This document shows positions 17,301 through 24,175 of a stretch of DNA of 62,312 bases, piece after piece; position 1 is the stretch's first letter; each line of letters starts with the position of its first letter. Position numbers and translations under genes: made by a program. Below the pieces are notes generated by a model that worked only from the letters and a program-made list of their open reading frames with translations, had not been told where the DNA came from and searched no databases. The DNA is from UBA967 sp044375555 (GTDB lineage Bacteria > Verrucomicrobiota > Verrucomicrobiia > Chthoniobacterales > Terrimicrobiaceae): positions 1-62,312 of the forward strand of contig JBILML010000018.1 of the NCBI GenBank assembly GCA_044375555.1. The letters run 5' to 3'.

Positions 17301-20019
17301 GACAGGTAAATTCGGCGCGATCCAATTCCAAGATAGCAATGGAGAGACAATCGAGGACCCCTCCGCCTCCACCGCCTGGTGGATCGACTACAGCAACTTC
17401 TTCCAAGGCTTTGGAACCCTCGGCGGTGGCGATATCGCTCTTGTTGCGAAAAACGACATCGTCAATGCCGATGCAGTCGCTCCCACCAATGCCCGTATGG
17501 CGGGAATTGGCGCTGGGGAAAACCTTTCGCCGGACCTGGCTAATCTCGTCGAGTTCGGTGGTGGCGATTTGAAGATCGAAGCCGGAAGGAATATCGACGG
17601 AGGCCTCTACTACGCCGAGCGCGGTCAAGGCATCCTCCAAGCCGGTGGCGAGGTGAAAACAAATGCGGCCCGGTCGCCCTCTTTGGGACTATTGGGAGCA
17701 CTCGGTGCCTACAGCGAGTCTTTGTTAACTAGCACCGAGCCGGAAATTTTCCTTCCCGAAACATGGCTTCCCACGGCTCTCTTTGTTGGCAAGGGGTCGT
17801 TCGAGGTTTCCGCCAAACAAGACATCCTGCTCGGCCCAATCGCCAACGCCTTCCTCATGCCAACCGGTTTGGGGAACAAGTTCTGGTATAAATCCTATTT
17901 CAGCACCTTCTCGCCAGAATCCAGTGTGGATGTGAAGTCGCTCGGCGGCGATGTCACCTTCCGTTCAGCTACTATCCTGCCCTTGGAGTTCGGGGCAAAA
18001 CCGATCCTCACCGCTTGGATCCAGCAGCAGAACCTCTTCAATGTCGAAGGCGCGGATATTTATTCTTCGAATTACCAACCTTGGACACGACTCTCCGAAT
18101 CGACACTGGAGGGCTTCAACAGTGTGATGAACCTGATTCCTCCCACGCTTAAGGTTGGATCCTTTGCAGGCAATGTGAATACGATTGGGTCTCTGATCCT
18201 TGCCCCTGCCTCGCGTGGAAATCTTGAAATTGTTGCGGCGGAAGCGGTCAATGGCCTTCAACCCGCAGGCAAAACGGAGTTTCAGGACGAAGCGGGCAAT
18301 CTCTACTCGCTCATGGGCTGGATTTCCTCGACCATCAACCTCTCGGACGCCAATCCCGCCGCAATACCAGGAACAACCGCTCCTCTTAGCTACTACGGAT
18401 ATGCCGGTGAATCGGGTGTCCTTTACGAGTCCTCTGCAAACTTCCTCGCAAACATCGACAAAGCCCTTGGCGAAACCGGCTCCTATGCTGGCAACGATGC
18501 GGCTATCGATCTGAAGAGGCTTCGACATGGAGACTCGCTACTCCATGCGGGCGACACCGAACCCGTCCGAGTTTACACCGGCAACGGCGATATCTCCGGC
18601 CTCGTCCTCTACGCGCCCAAGTTCTCAAAAATCACCAGCGGAGGATCGATCTCGGATGTGGCATTTTACCTCCAGAATCTTGATGCCAACGATATCTCCA
18701 TCGTCTCGGCGGCAGGCGACATCATCCCCTACAACGAAGCAGCGACACTTCGCACCGAGGCATCAAACATTCTCGCAGGGAATATCGTTCTCGATTCCCC
18801 GCGCACCACGGCGAACAACAAACTGGTCACCACCTTGGCAGGCGACATCCAAATTTCAGGCCCCGGATTCCTCGAGGTTTTGTCTGGCGCAAACCTCGAT
18901 CTCGGAACCGGCGAAAACCTGGCCGACGGCACCGGCACGGGCATAGTAAGCATCGGCAATTCCCGCAATCCCAACCTCCCATTTGAAGGCGCCTCGATCA
19001 TTGCGCTGGCGGGTATAGGTGGGGCGGTGGGCGGTCCGGCTCTCGGCCTCGCTGGCAGCAAGTTGGATTTTGAGAATCTCGAAGCCATCGCCCCGAGCGG
19101 CTCAATCGTGGAACCGCTCTCTGACGATTCAGAGCACATCGCCATCGCAGGCTTTCAGACCCTGTATTCCATTATTGCCGCCACAGGCGAAGCGTATCCA
19201 GAGACTTCCAGCTACGAACCTGCTTTGGAGGCCGTAGAGACTGTCTTTGCGGCACTCGATGGAACAGGCGATATTTTCACCCGCTCGCGTGACATCCGCA
19301 CTGTGAGCGGCGGCTCAATCGCCTTGGCGGCTCCGCGCGGCGGCCTGACCATGGCCTCGGACATTTTTGGAAATCCTCTGACTCCTCCGGGCATCGTCAC
19401 GGAATTTGGCGGCGGAGTTTCCATTCTTACGGATGGCGATGTGGATATCGGTCGCGCCCGTATCTTCACGCTTCGCGGAGGCGATTTGGCGATCTGGTCC
19501 AGCACAGGTGACATCGCTGCGGGCACATCTCCCAAAACCGTCGTCACAGCTCCTCCGACCCGTGTCGTGATCGACTCGCCCAGCGCGGATGTAAAAACCG
19601 ACCTCGGTGGCCTGGCCACAGGCGGTGGCATCGGCGTGCTCGCGGCTGTCGAGGATGTCGATCCAGGCAATGTCTATCTCCTCGCCCCCGAAGGAACCGT
19701 GGATGCGGGAGACGCCGGTATCCAAAGCACAGGTAACTTGAACATCGCTGCCGTCTCCGTGATCAATGCTGACAATATTTCCACAGGCGGAGCCTCAGCC
19801 GGCGTCCCTTCTTCGGCCCCCGCCGCATCAGCCCCAGTCTCGGTTGCCCCGTCCGCGTCAAGCAGCACTGCCGCCTCTTCGTCCGCAGCTCAAAGCATGG
19901 CCAATCAGGCCCAGACTCGTCCGGAGACAACCGAGGAAAAGCCATCATTGATCACTGTGGAAGTCCTCGGTTATGGCGGAGGGGATTCATTGGAAGAGGA
20001 AGAGCAGGACGCAGGCTAG
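8320..20019 (+). CDS. giant filamentous-haemagglutinin-type TPS exoprotein (3899 aa)
   Basis: Secreted or surface-attached beta-helical exoprotein, roughly 400 kDa, expected to leave through the TPS transporter at 2-1498. The start has AAGGGG 9 nt upstream. It has an extended signal region (~47 residues, ending TIQA-GD), an Ala/Arg-rich stretch, then the TPS (haemagg_act) domain ~108-327 containing ALLHWETFNVG and VYIINQNGIIFG, the counterpart of the FhaB NPNG region. A very long repetitive body of beta-helix type follows (GGS, LTLQA, SVAGS motifs). Residues ~1705-1757 look like an inserted CBM5/12-like module (AWNSGADYSAGDLVSHNGRQ). From ~2870 (DIEVNAGRDVQLRNQFATI) the tail resembles the DUF3739 class of this family, ending in a Ser/Ala linker and ITVEVLGYGGG. 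I saw no cysteine on reading. Codon use changes sharply near nt 9305. Confidence 0.92.
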   Translation: MPEPRRPSRHRFHAFQPLARLHVLRAGVSTLLLAALTLGTPATIQAGDILRGGASAKNADRNAQARAQAGAEAAQAAKVRAQDRLARTTKAVNDMRALHVSARAAAGANNIPNGLAEGGLKVLTGANAKWQGANAPVQSGNTVGITQTASQALLHWETFNVGRDTTVNFDQSAGGADVGKWIAFNKVFDPAARPSEIRGKINAQGQVYIINQNGIIFGEGSQVNTRALVASSLPINDNLVASGLLNNKDAQFLFSALEVPGGSDGTPTFTPTDVPAVLGDVVVERGAKISSPELAGGNGGRVMLVGANVRNEGEISTPAGQTILAAGLQVGMREHDSSDPSLRGLDVWVGAVDLGDVDPYAGTVQNSGIIESPTGSIVVAGKKIEQNGILESTTSVNLNGRIDLLANYGAVANPNFDNSGTLGDGAPMFINQFAGEVVMGSKSLTRILPDYASTKSIPGTKLSQNSQINFQGNAISFSAGSTLLAPSGDVGIRAGTWSYKDDESLNRTIFNADGEIEETLQSALRTPFIYTGGTVNFSSGAILDVSGTPDVFVPLSHHVMDVQLRGNELADSPLQRDSDLRGKNLRIDLRKTGVYGGRFWMGTPLGDANGLANIIERNAAQLTIRGGTIAIQAGESVAVASGAELNVSGGYTRNEGGLIQTTRLLRNGNLINIADATPDVVYDGIHTGGSEKISAKWGNPKTYRHALAPTGVYTEKEYIAGASGGSIDITAPAVDISGELSGRTVTGPKQLNTPVGHSSLALRFRNQKPVETPTGTVYLDQISAPPALVLGTGSGVSIPGLEMGQTLTIPSAILEEEEGGFGHVTLENKGGTIQVAGEPVKMAAGGSLTLQATNVSIISSVLIPGGSLSATAYNYSPFLYAEQTATEELVGQPAPEVVEGTGIIFIGSGVELNVAGTISDERPTSVLAHNTRRAVDGGSVKLEGFSIVAGSGTAIRASGGVAMNGRGKYTKGKGGSTSLLAGKDPLLSTSVGGTLGLPSILEAYSASTGGSLTLQAMSARLGATTDRGGTTLDLSPGFFQKGGFSNFSIRAIGQPGSDEPALYVLPGTTIEPITESVVVRPHVLNSGLGLVKMQLPEGIRSAAGLSLTALGVDDPFTNEEVEAIGSIVLGAGAKIKTDIGGAVSLKGQTVSVFGSIETPAGSISIEGGSRFPLAAQQAASSTSALTTVYIAPTARLLARGATREIPDSFGRKMGEVLGGGSIRLAGNIVAESGAVLDVSGISNKLDFHPSSLKTALKPSPQHGLVTKPWGQQSVRVAVDSNGGTIRLLGSQLLLSDATLLGKSGGPSAVGGLLVVSSDLFSLESGADITLSVQQSGNLIGAENADLGVGSTVLDSEGSEITGGGFFAIDRFKTGGFAALDLGYEYFPSAAIPHGGNVKFIGPVSIQADGYVRVAAGGVVQTDDQVSISAPYIAIGQEFRPPLHPSETFSPFNDANGKLAVTPTTGPGSLSLRASHVDVGTLVTMDTGSLHITANNGDIRGSGTLSVAGSITLESAQVYPTTLGKFDIFAYDTEDTPGSVTITQSGLAGVPLSAGGNLRIFASNISQGGTLRAPFGSITLGWDGSDLNTATEDVDGPVNQVAGAETAAPVASEINLLAGSTTSVSAIDPATGQGVVIPFGISPDGNTWVDPRGVNVTSTGMPEKTIIVSGQGINQEAGSLIDLRGGGDLMAYRWVSGTGGSVDILGSPVAWNSGADYSAGDLVSHNGRQYSARMALSPQDFNGSIPTPGRTAYWVEVPESFAVIPGFKAPLAPYALFNSSDYASSLGGDIGYTSGLKIGDRITLDSGYGLPAGTYTLLPRRYALLPGARLVTPTSSKSAGFVNAEGASFASGYRSNFFTKPDQATPMRSSYEILSPDVLANRAEYAVYSANDFIKSAAAAARTSVNQPLPMDSGSLSIHGESTLSLLGQVQTASAGGKGATIDISSLAGVTIGNDPEAASEVFLNAAILNSWKAESLLVGGQRVRTASGTRVDVKADSLTLDGAVLEGSDIILAAKNSLTLGAGSSIQSKNPSSSPRDLTTEGSSAFVRVDANNSSSLSRTGSIDENEASLSIGDDVALSGGSISLDSSRRALISESALIDSRRISIGSGTLLVDLEGTETVDADTLRLGGGFLDLLNQSDSLTLKAYSSLTIAGSGTLGSENLTTLSLESGGILGNGGEVSVKAKNLLLSNPNAVAAPAETSRAGQISFRSNHLRLGKGEFTVAGYDLARFESEKGTIITNSGTLRGTGDLDFLTPTIASSRLSDYLIESDGSLNINSSEAAGDVASELGAKLSLFGSSVTIGSEITLPSGELDIRAKSGDVTINSALSVAGSSRTFYDVVKFADAGNIRITSDNGDILLTEGSSLSVKGDDDGGRAGTLEIAASTGSFTNQGTLLGQSAAGFEGGSFILDVGTTGDFAEINTPLEDGGFNELRSLRVRSGDVLVDQQVTSREFRLSTDAGSIRVSAGIDASGKTGGTISLAASGSLTLAESALLSVEGENFNSAGKGGLVELFAGSQINGAIDPSARLSIQAGSQTLLGVDDYVAGGYLDTRSSASLGKFQGKLHLRAPRNDGNTDLLIDPLAGTIDGASAIIFEGYRLFDRTAQEGVMNIALRDAIHTDAQSFMANEATIQSRLLAGRSDDLSAQTVVAPGFEIINTSGDLTLGLANTPEGIDDIEGTSAADWDLSKMRYGTKNAPGLLTLRASGDIVFNNSLSDGFVSVEPGLEDPAIYTNNLSFEENGHSRLWLAQLQTINSNIPTNFQSWSYAITAGSDLASANSKSILSSDLLEEGKGSVVVGEFYPAVANSNNPDTNPDSPQVDAGVGQYGTTANHLRINLTETDEGTYDDEGNVITEGTGLLKDMGTRYEVVRTGTGDIEVNAGRDVQLRNQFATIYTAGVAIPDATRVIADGDFSTPIVAFDPTSHPEQGSLGRPSQAFTPQWAMAGGDLRISAGNDIARVTQFTDSDGNISVIPDSSHQFTSNWLYRRGHVDPATGKFGAIQFQDSNGETIEDPSASTAWWIDYSNFFQGFGTLGGGDIALVAKNDIVNADAVAPTNARMAGIGAGENLSPDLANLVEFGGGDLKIEAGRNIDGGLYYAERGQGILQAGGEVKTNAARSPSLGLLGALGAYSESLLTSTEPEIFLPETWLPTALFVGKGSFEVSAKQDILLGPIANAFLMPTGLGNKFWYKSYFSTFSPESSVDVKSLGGDVTFRSATILPLEFGAKPILTAWIQQQNLFNVEGADIYSSNYQPWTRLSESTLEGFNSVMNLIPPTLKVGSFAGNVNTIGSLILAPASRGNLEIVAAEAVNGLQPAGKTEFQDEAGNLYSLMGWISSTINLSDANPAAIPGTTAPLSYYGYAGESGVLYESSANFLANIDKALGETGSYAGNDAAIDLKRLRHGDSLLHAGDTEPVRVYTGNGDISGLVLYAPKFSKITSGGSISDVAFYLQNLDANDISIVSAAGDIIPYNEAATLRTEASNILAGNIVLDSPRTTANNKLVTTLAGDIQISGPGFLEVLSGANLDLGTGENLADGTGTGIVSIGNSRNPNLPFEGASIIALAGIGGAVGGPALGLAGSKLDFENLEAIAPSGSIVEPLSDDSEHIAIAGFQTLYSIIAATGEAYPETSSYEPALEAVETVFAALDGTGDIFTRSRDIRTVSGGSIALAAPRGGLTMASDIFGNPLTPPGIVTEFGGGVSILTDGDVDIGRARIFTLRGGDLAIWSSTGDIAAGTSPKTVVTAPPTRVVIDSPSADVKTDLGGLATGGGIGVLAAVEDVDPGNVYLLAPEGTVDAGDAGIQSTGNLNIAAVSVINADNISTGGASAGVPSSAPAASAPVSVAPSASSSTAASSSAAQSMANQAQTRPETTEEKPSLITVEVLGYGGGDSLEEEEQDAG

Positions 20020-20212
20020 AAAACCTCTTCAGCCTTTGCCAGAGCCGCTGTAATCACCATTCACCTGATTTTTTTACAGAGCCGCTTTGTGGCAGAATTG
20101 TCACACTAAACCCCTCGCAGATCGATACCGCCCCCGCGATCTTTCGGACCGCAATCACTCGGATTCACCGTGTGGCGCATCACAATTACAAACACCAAAT
20201 CCAACACATCTC

Positions 20213-21445
20213 ATGTTTAAAATCCAAACCAACTCACTACTGATCGGCGCGGCCGCCCTCGGGCTTGGCCTCTCCGCTCAGGCTCAAACCACAACGGTCG
20301 ACATCGTCGGAGCCACAGCGTTCCGCTCGGCCGCTCATACTTCCATCATGGCCTCCTACACAACGCTCGATGGTTACGCCCACTCTGGTGCCGCTACAAA
20401 AGCTGGCAGTGCCTCTCGAGCCACCTACAAAGGAACATTTCCCGGCATCCTCGGCACCACTGTTATTCGCGTCAGCTGGACAGGTTCTGTGGAAGGCGTT
20501 CGCTCATTGGCCAGCTCTAAAGCCACACCCGACAAGTTTATTCCAGTTTCATCTGTCACGACTGGAGAAACTCACTCGGTCAATGCGACTGTGACCGGTT
20601 CCAGAACGGCTGTCATGGCCTTCTCTGATGTGGCCCAAGTGAACACGCCCTATAAATCTCCAAAATTGGGAGGAGGCCCTGTTGGCGTGATCGCTTTTGC
20701 TCCTGTCATTAACAAAGATGCTGAGGCGGAGATCACAAATATCACCAACCTTCAGTTCCGCCGACTTCTTACCGCTGGAGAAATTCCCGAATCGATGCTT
20801 ACCGGCAATACGACTTCCAATGGAAAGATTTACCTGACAGGAAGAAATGATGGTTCAGGAACGCGGGTTGCCTTCTTGGCCGAGGTCGGTCATGGAGCGG
20901 CGAATGCTGTGAAACAATATGTAATTGATAAATCTACATCCATCACCAACCTCTCCACTCCTGTCATCGCACCCATCACTGAGGATGCAGATAAATACAC
21001 TGGCTATAAGCTTTCCACAGATTTTGCCAAGAAAAAGATTGTTGGGAATGGTGGATATGAAAGCGGTGGCACAATCGCCGGCTGGATGAAACTTCCTTCT
21101 TCCGGAGATTTTAACATCGTTAGCTGGTTGGGCACATCCGATGCAATTACCGCCCGCGATTCTGGCAACGGTGGGCGCGTGCTTTCCTACAATGGCGAAA
21201 AATTGGAAGGTGTAGCTGCAGGCGTCCTCAGCACCGCTGATATTAACAAAATCCGCCTTGGCAAATATTCTGCTTGGAACTTTGAAAACCTCTTCACCAA
21301 AGGCACCCTAACAGGAAAAAATAAAGTTGTTTACGATAAGCTCGTATCAACTATTCCAGCCAATTTGGGATCTTCCGGTGTCGCGAATGATTCTTCCTTC
21401 AAAGTGACCCGCACCACAGATGGAAGCGTTATTGCTCCAAAATAA
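20213..21445 (+). CDS. secreted PstS-like (periplasmic-binding-protein fold) protein
   Basis: 410 residues from the ATG at 20213, chosen because it gives a clean signal peptide (MFKIQTNSLLIGAAALGLGLSAQA-Q). The body begins VDIVGATAFR and has FSDVAQVNTPYKSP, FRRLLTAGEIPESML and the phosphate-loop-like TGRNDGSGTR, which corresponds to the SGSGT region of PstS-type binding proteins. It therefore probably binds a small anion, but divergence from true PstS (compare 23072) is large. No pstCAB genes are in the window. It lies 193 bp after the exoprotein stop and ends in a strong terminator, so it may be the last gene of the TPS locus. Codon use is more A/T-ending than in the genes before 9.3 kb. Confidence 0.65.
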   Translation: MFKIQTNSLLIGAAALGLGLSAQAQTTTVDIVGATAFRSAAHTSIMASYTTLDGYAHSGAATKAGSASRATYKGTFPGILGTTVIRVSWTGSVEGVRSLASSKATPDKFIPVSSVTTGETHSVNATVTGSRTAVMAFSDVAQVNTPYKSPKLGGGPVGVIAFAPVINKDAEAEITNITNLQFRRLLTAGEIPESMLTGNTTSNGKIYLTGRNDGSGTRVAFLAEVGHGAANAVKQYVIDKSTSITNLSTPVIAPITEDADKYTGYKLSTDFAKKKIVGNGGYESGGTIAGWMKLPSSGDFNIVSWLGTSDAITARDSGNGGRVLSYNGEKLEGVAAGVLSTADINKIRLGKYSAWNFENLFTKGTLTGKNKVVYDKLVSTIPANLGSSGVANDSSFKVTRTTDGSVIAPK

Positions 21446-21468
21446 TACGATTCATTAGTTCAAAATCG

Positions 21469-21503
21469 GACTGGCACTGCCTTGCAGTGCCAGTCTTTTT
21501 TTT
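21469..21503 (+). terminator. Rho-independent terminator after the PstS-like gene
   Basis: Perfect 12-bp stem GACTGGCACTGC / GCAGTGCCAGTC (21469-21480 and 21484-21495), 3-nt loop CTT, then eight T residues to 21503. It lies 23 bp after the stop at 21445 and closes the long plus-strand run. Confidence 0.95.
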
Positions 21504-21584
21504 CGTTACAGCTGGTTGATTTCTTAATCTCAAAAGTGCCAATGTTGTTTTCAAGATTCTAATAATGGCAAGCGGTCTGCCCCT

Positions 21585-22109
21585 ATGCTTCTAATAAGAA
21601 AAAGAACCTATTTGGCACTTGCGATAATCGTCTTGGGATTCGCAGTCTTTTTACTCGTCCCATCAAGCAATAATCTTTCTTTAAATTCTTACCAAGAATA
21701 CGAAACAAAAATTAAAAAACGCCAAAACGACTTCGGGTTTTCTGGAAAAAATAACGTGAGACCTTCAGAGCAAACTTCGGAACCCATCCAAAAATCTGTT
21801 ATTCACTCCTCAGATGCGGAGCTCCAAATTTCGATCCCACAAGGAGCCATGCTGCCAGCCGCATTTATGGATGAAGGCAACCTAGAAGACAGCGAGGGAG
21901 TGAAGGAATTGCTCCTATCGCTCGAAAAAGAATTTCAGGAGGAGTATGAAACGGAATTGCATAAAGGGCTCACTCCCGAGGAAGCCTGGGAAAACGCCAG
22001 ATCAAAGTCCGACGAGCGCTATCGGGGCCTGTTTGGGCAAGAAGCCTACCTCGAAGCCTTGAATCTCGCTGCGGAAGAAGCCAGAACAGACTGGGAAACA
22101 AGCCAGTAG
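21585..22109 (+). CDS. small membrane-anchored protein, unknown function
   Basis: 174 residues. One N-terminal membrane segment (~residues 8-26, YLALAIIVLGFAVFLLV) preceded by Arg/Lys, so the rest should face the periplasm. The body is charged: a Lys/Asn/Ser-rich stalk, then a Glu-rich helical C-terminal half (EGVKELLLSLEKEFQEEYET, GLTPEEAWENARSKSDERY). No family recognised. It is A/T-richer than its surroundings, stands alone behind the terminator at 21469-21503 and converges on the Sel1 gene with 16 bp between them. Confidence 0.7.
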   Translation: MLLIRKRTYLALAIIVLGFAVFLLVPSSNNLSLNSYQEYETKIKKRQNDFGFSGKNNVRPSEQTSEPIQKSVIHSSDAELQISIPQGAMLPAAFMDEGNLEDSEGVKELLLSLEKEFQEEYETELHKGLTPEEAWENARSKSDERYRGLFGQEAYLEALNLAAEEARTDWETSQ

Positions 22110-22125
22110 CCTGACCTTAAAAAGA

Positions 22126-22980
22126 TCACTTGGCAGCGATTTCCGCTCTGAGTTTTTCGGCCAACTGATTGGCCTCCTCAAGTTCCTTGGAAGGCAAGTA
22201 AACGCGCAACTCATTCATTTTGTATACGGCAAGCGGTTCTCCTTGATCCGCAGCCAGAGACAACCAAGCCACCGCCTCAATTCGGCGCATGCGTTTCTTT
22301 GATGAAGGATCAAGCAAGAGCCCGAGATTGCTTTGAGCCTTGAAATTTCCTTTCCGAGCGGCTTCGCGAAACAAGGCCTCCGCTTTTTTAGGATCTCCCA
22401 TTACAGCATGTCCCTCACGATACATGACCCCCAGCATATTGGTTGCTGATGGGTTACCACCATTCGCACTCGCTTCCACATGTGGAAGGGCTTTTTCAAA
22501 ATTGGGCTTGGACTCCGGATCGTAGAGACCCAGAAAATAAATCTCTGCGAGAGATGCATGGGCATCTTCTGACCCCGTAGAAGCAGCAGACTCCATCAGA
22601 GCGAGACCTTTCTCTCTATTGGCCCCCACGCCACGCCCCTCCATATAAAACCTAGCCAAATTTACTTGGGCTGCCTGCGAACCCAAATCAGCCCCTTTTT
22701 GAAAAAAATCGAGAGCCTTGGCGTCATCCTGATCAACACCGCCCCGTCCGTTTGCATAAAAAAAACCCATCGCACTGAAGGCATCCGGATACCCCGAGCC
22801 CATGGCTTTTTTGAATTGATCAAAAGCCGAAACCTCATCACCAGCCTTCAAAAGCTCCACTCCCGCTTGGTATTCCGTTTTTCCTAAAGGATCCTCGGCC
22901 AATGAATAATGAACAGCTAGAACACAGGCTAAAAATGTCGCAAATCGAATCATCACCCGAAAATTTGGAGGCTCTGTCAT
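22126..22980 (-). CDS. secreted Sel1-repeat (TPR-like) protein
   Basis: 284 residues (275 if the alternative ATG at 22953 is used, which gives a better signal peptide: MIRFATFLACVLAVHYSLA-E). The rest is about five Sel1-like repeats of ~36 residues (AFSAMGFFYANGRGG, AQVNLARFYMEGRGV, AHASLAEIYFLGLY, ATNMLGVMYREGHAV, AQSNLGLLL). Such solenoids mediate protein-protein contacts in the periplasm or at the membrane. Its start is divergent from pstS (23072), so the ~90-bp region between them, with the Pho-box-like repeat, may affect both. The function of this copy is unknown. Confidence 0.85.
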   Translation of the reverse strand: MTEPPNFRVMIRFATFLACVLAVHYSLAEDPLGKTEYQAGVELLKAGDEVSAFDQFKKAMGSGYPDAFSAMGFFYANGRGGVDQDDAKALDFFQKGADLGSQAAQVNLARFYMEGRGVGANREKGLALMESAASTGSEDAHASLAEIYFLGLYDPESKPNFEKALPHVEASANGGNPSATNMLGVMYREGHAVMGDPKKAEALFREAARKGNFKAQSNLGLLLDPSSKKRMRRIEAVAWLSLAADQGEPLAVYKMNELRVYLPSKELEEANQLAEKLRAEIAAK

Positions 22981-23002
22981 GTCTGAAATCTAGAAAAGTT
23001 TT

Positions 23003-23031
23003 GTTACAGTTATGTAACATTTGTATTCATC
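23003..23031 (+). promoter_or_regulatory. Pho-box-like 11-bp direct repeats upstream of pstS
   Basis: Three 7-mers spaced exactly 11 bp apart: GTTACAG (23003), GTAACAT (23014), ATTCATC (23025). PhoB/PhoP sites are built from 7-bp units repeated every 11 bp, and the gene downstream encodes a phosphate-binding protein. The first two units also form the palindrome GTTAC-N6-GTAAC. Confidence 0.5.
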
Positions 23032-23071
23032 CTCGCCTTAGGCCGCTTTCGAATTTATGAAGGACAGCTGC

Positions 23072-24034
23072 ATGAAAAAATCCATCCTTCTCCTATCCAC
23101 ACTGGCCTTCCTTGCCGCCTCAGCGCGGGCTGAAAAGGTCGCGGTGGATCCTGCAATCAAACCCTACGCACCCGTCAGCGGCATCAGCGGAAACCTGAAC
23201 TCGATCGGTTCGGACACCCTGAACAACTTGATGACACTTTGGGCCGAGGGTTTCAAAAAAGCCTACCCGAATGTGAACATCCAAGTCGAAGGCAAGGGCT
23301 CGTCCACCGCGCCTCCGGCCTTAATCGAGGGCACCGCCCAGCTTGGGCCAATGAGCCGCCCGATGAAGAGCGCCGAGATCGACGCTTTCGAGAAAAAATT
23401 CGGCTACAAGCCGACCGAAGTTCCCGTCGCCGTCGATGCGCTCGCGGTGTTCGTGAACAAGGACAATCCGGTCAAAGGCCTCACGATGGCTCAAGTGGAT
23501 GGCATTTTTTCCAGCTCCCGCAAGAGCGGTTCCGAAGACATCTCGAACTGGGGCCAAGTCGGTCTCACCGGCGATTGGGCCAAAAAGCCATTCTCGATCT
23601 ACGGCCGCAACAGCGCCTCGGGCACCTATGGATTCTTCAAGGACGAAGCACTCCAGAAGGGTGACTTCAAGCCCACCGTGAAGGAACAACCCGGCTCGTC
23701 CGCCGTTGTTCAAGGCATCGCCAGCGACCTCGGAGCGATCGGCTACTCCGGCATCGGCTACAAAACCTCGGATGTCCACACGCTCGCCCTCGGTGAGAAG
23801 GCTGACGAATTGATCGAGCCAAGCTACGAGAATTGCGTGAACGGCGAGTATCCCCTCGCCCGCTTCCTCTATGTTTATATTAACAAAAAGCCAGACGCCC
23901 CGCTCGATTCACTCACCAGCGAATTCCTCAAATTCGTGATCTCCAAAGAAGGCCAAGAGGTCGTGGTGAAAGACGGTTACTTCCCGCTTCCAAAAACAGC
24001 AGTGGACGAAACCCTCGAAGCCATCACCAAGTAA
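23072..24034 (+). CDS. pstS: phosphate ABC transporter substrate-binding protein PstS
   Basis: Periplasmic phosphate-binding protein, 320 residues. I chose the ATG at 23072 over the in-frame ATG at 23057 because AAGGA (23060-23064) sits 7 nt before it and because it yields a clean signal peptide (MKKSILLLSTLAFLAASARA-E). The phosphate-binding loops are clear: SIGSDTLNNLM, EGKGSSTAPPALIEG, GPMSRPM and YGRNSASGTYGFF. The protein is full length for the PstS family. No pstC, pstA or pstB lies nearby, so it is an orphan here. A Pho-box-like repeat lies upstream and a strong hairpin terminator downstream. Confidence 0.92.
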   Translation: MKKSILLLSTLAFLAASARAEKVAVDPAIKPYAPVSGISGNLNSIGSDTLNNLMTLWAEGFKKAYPNVNIQVEGKGSSTAPPALIEGTAQLGPMSRPMKSAEIDAFEKKFGYKPTEVPVAVDALAVFVNKDNPVKGLTMAQVDGIFSSSRKSGSEDISNWGQVGLTGDWAKKPFSIYGRNSASGTYGFFKDEALQKGDFKPTVKEQPGSSAVVQGIASDLGAIGYSGIGYKTSDVHTLALGEKADELIEPSYENCVNGEYPLARFLYVYINKKPDAPLDSLTSEFLKFVISKEGQEVVVKDGYFPLPKTAVDETLEAITK

Positions 24035-24079
24035 AAATCGAACTCAACCGGCGCCGGGCATCCCACCCGGCGTCACACC

Positions 24080-24109
24080 AAAAAAACGCGGCTCCGGTCG
24101 CGTTTTTTT
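24080..24109. terminator. bidirectional Rho-independent terminator
   Basis: AAAAAACGCG (24081-24090) pairs with CGCGTTTTTT (24099-24108), loop GCTCCGGT. The A-run and T-run on the two sides let it serve pstS on the plus strand and the convergent gene ending at 24176 on the minus strand. Confidence 0.88.
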
Positions 24110-24175
24110 ATTTCTGAAATGGAAGCGCTGATCCGCCAGTGGCTCGCAGATGAGTCCGCTGAAGTGGCTCGTGGC

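Noticed and set aside
20040..20086. 10-bp direct repeat CAGAGCCGCT (20040 and 20077) as a regulatory site
   Set aside because: Only two copies without symmetry or known geometry; could be chance.
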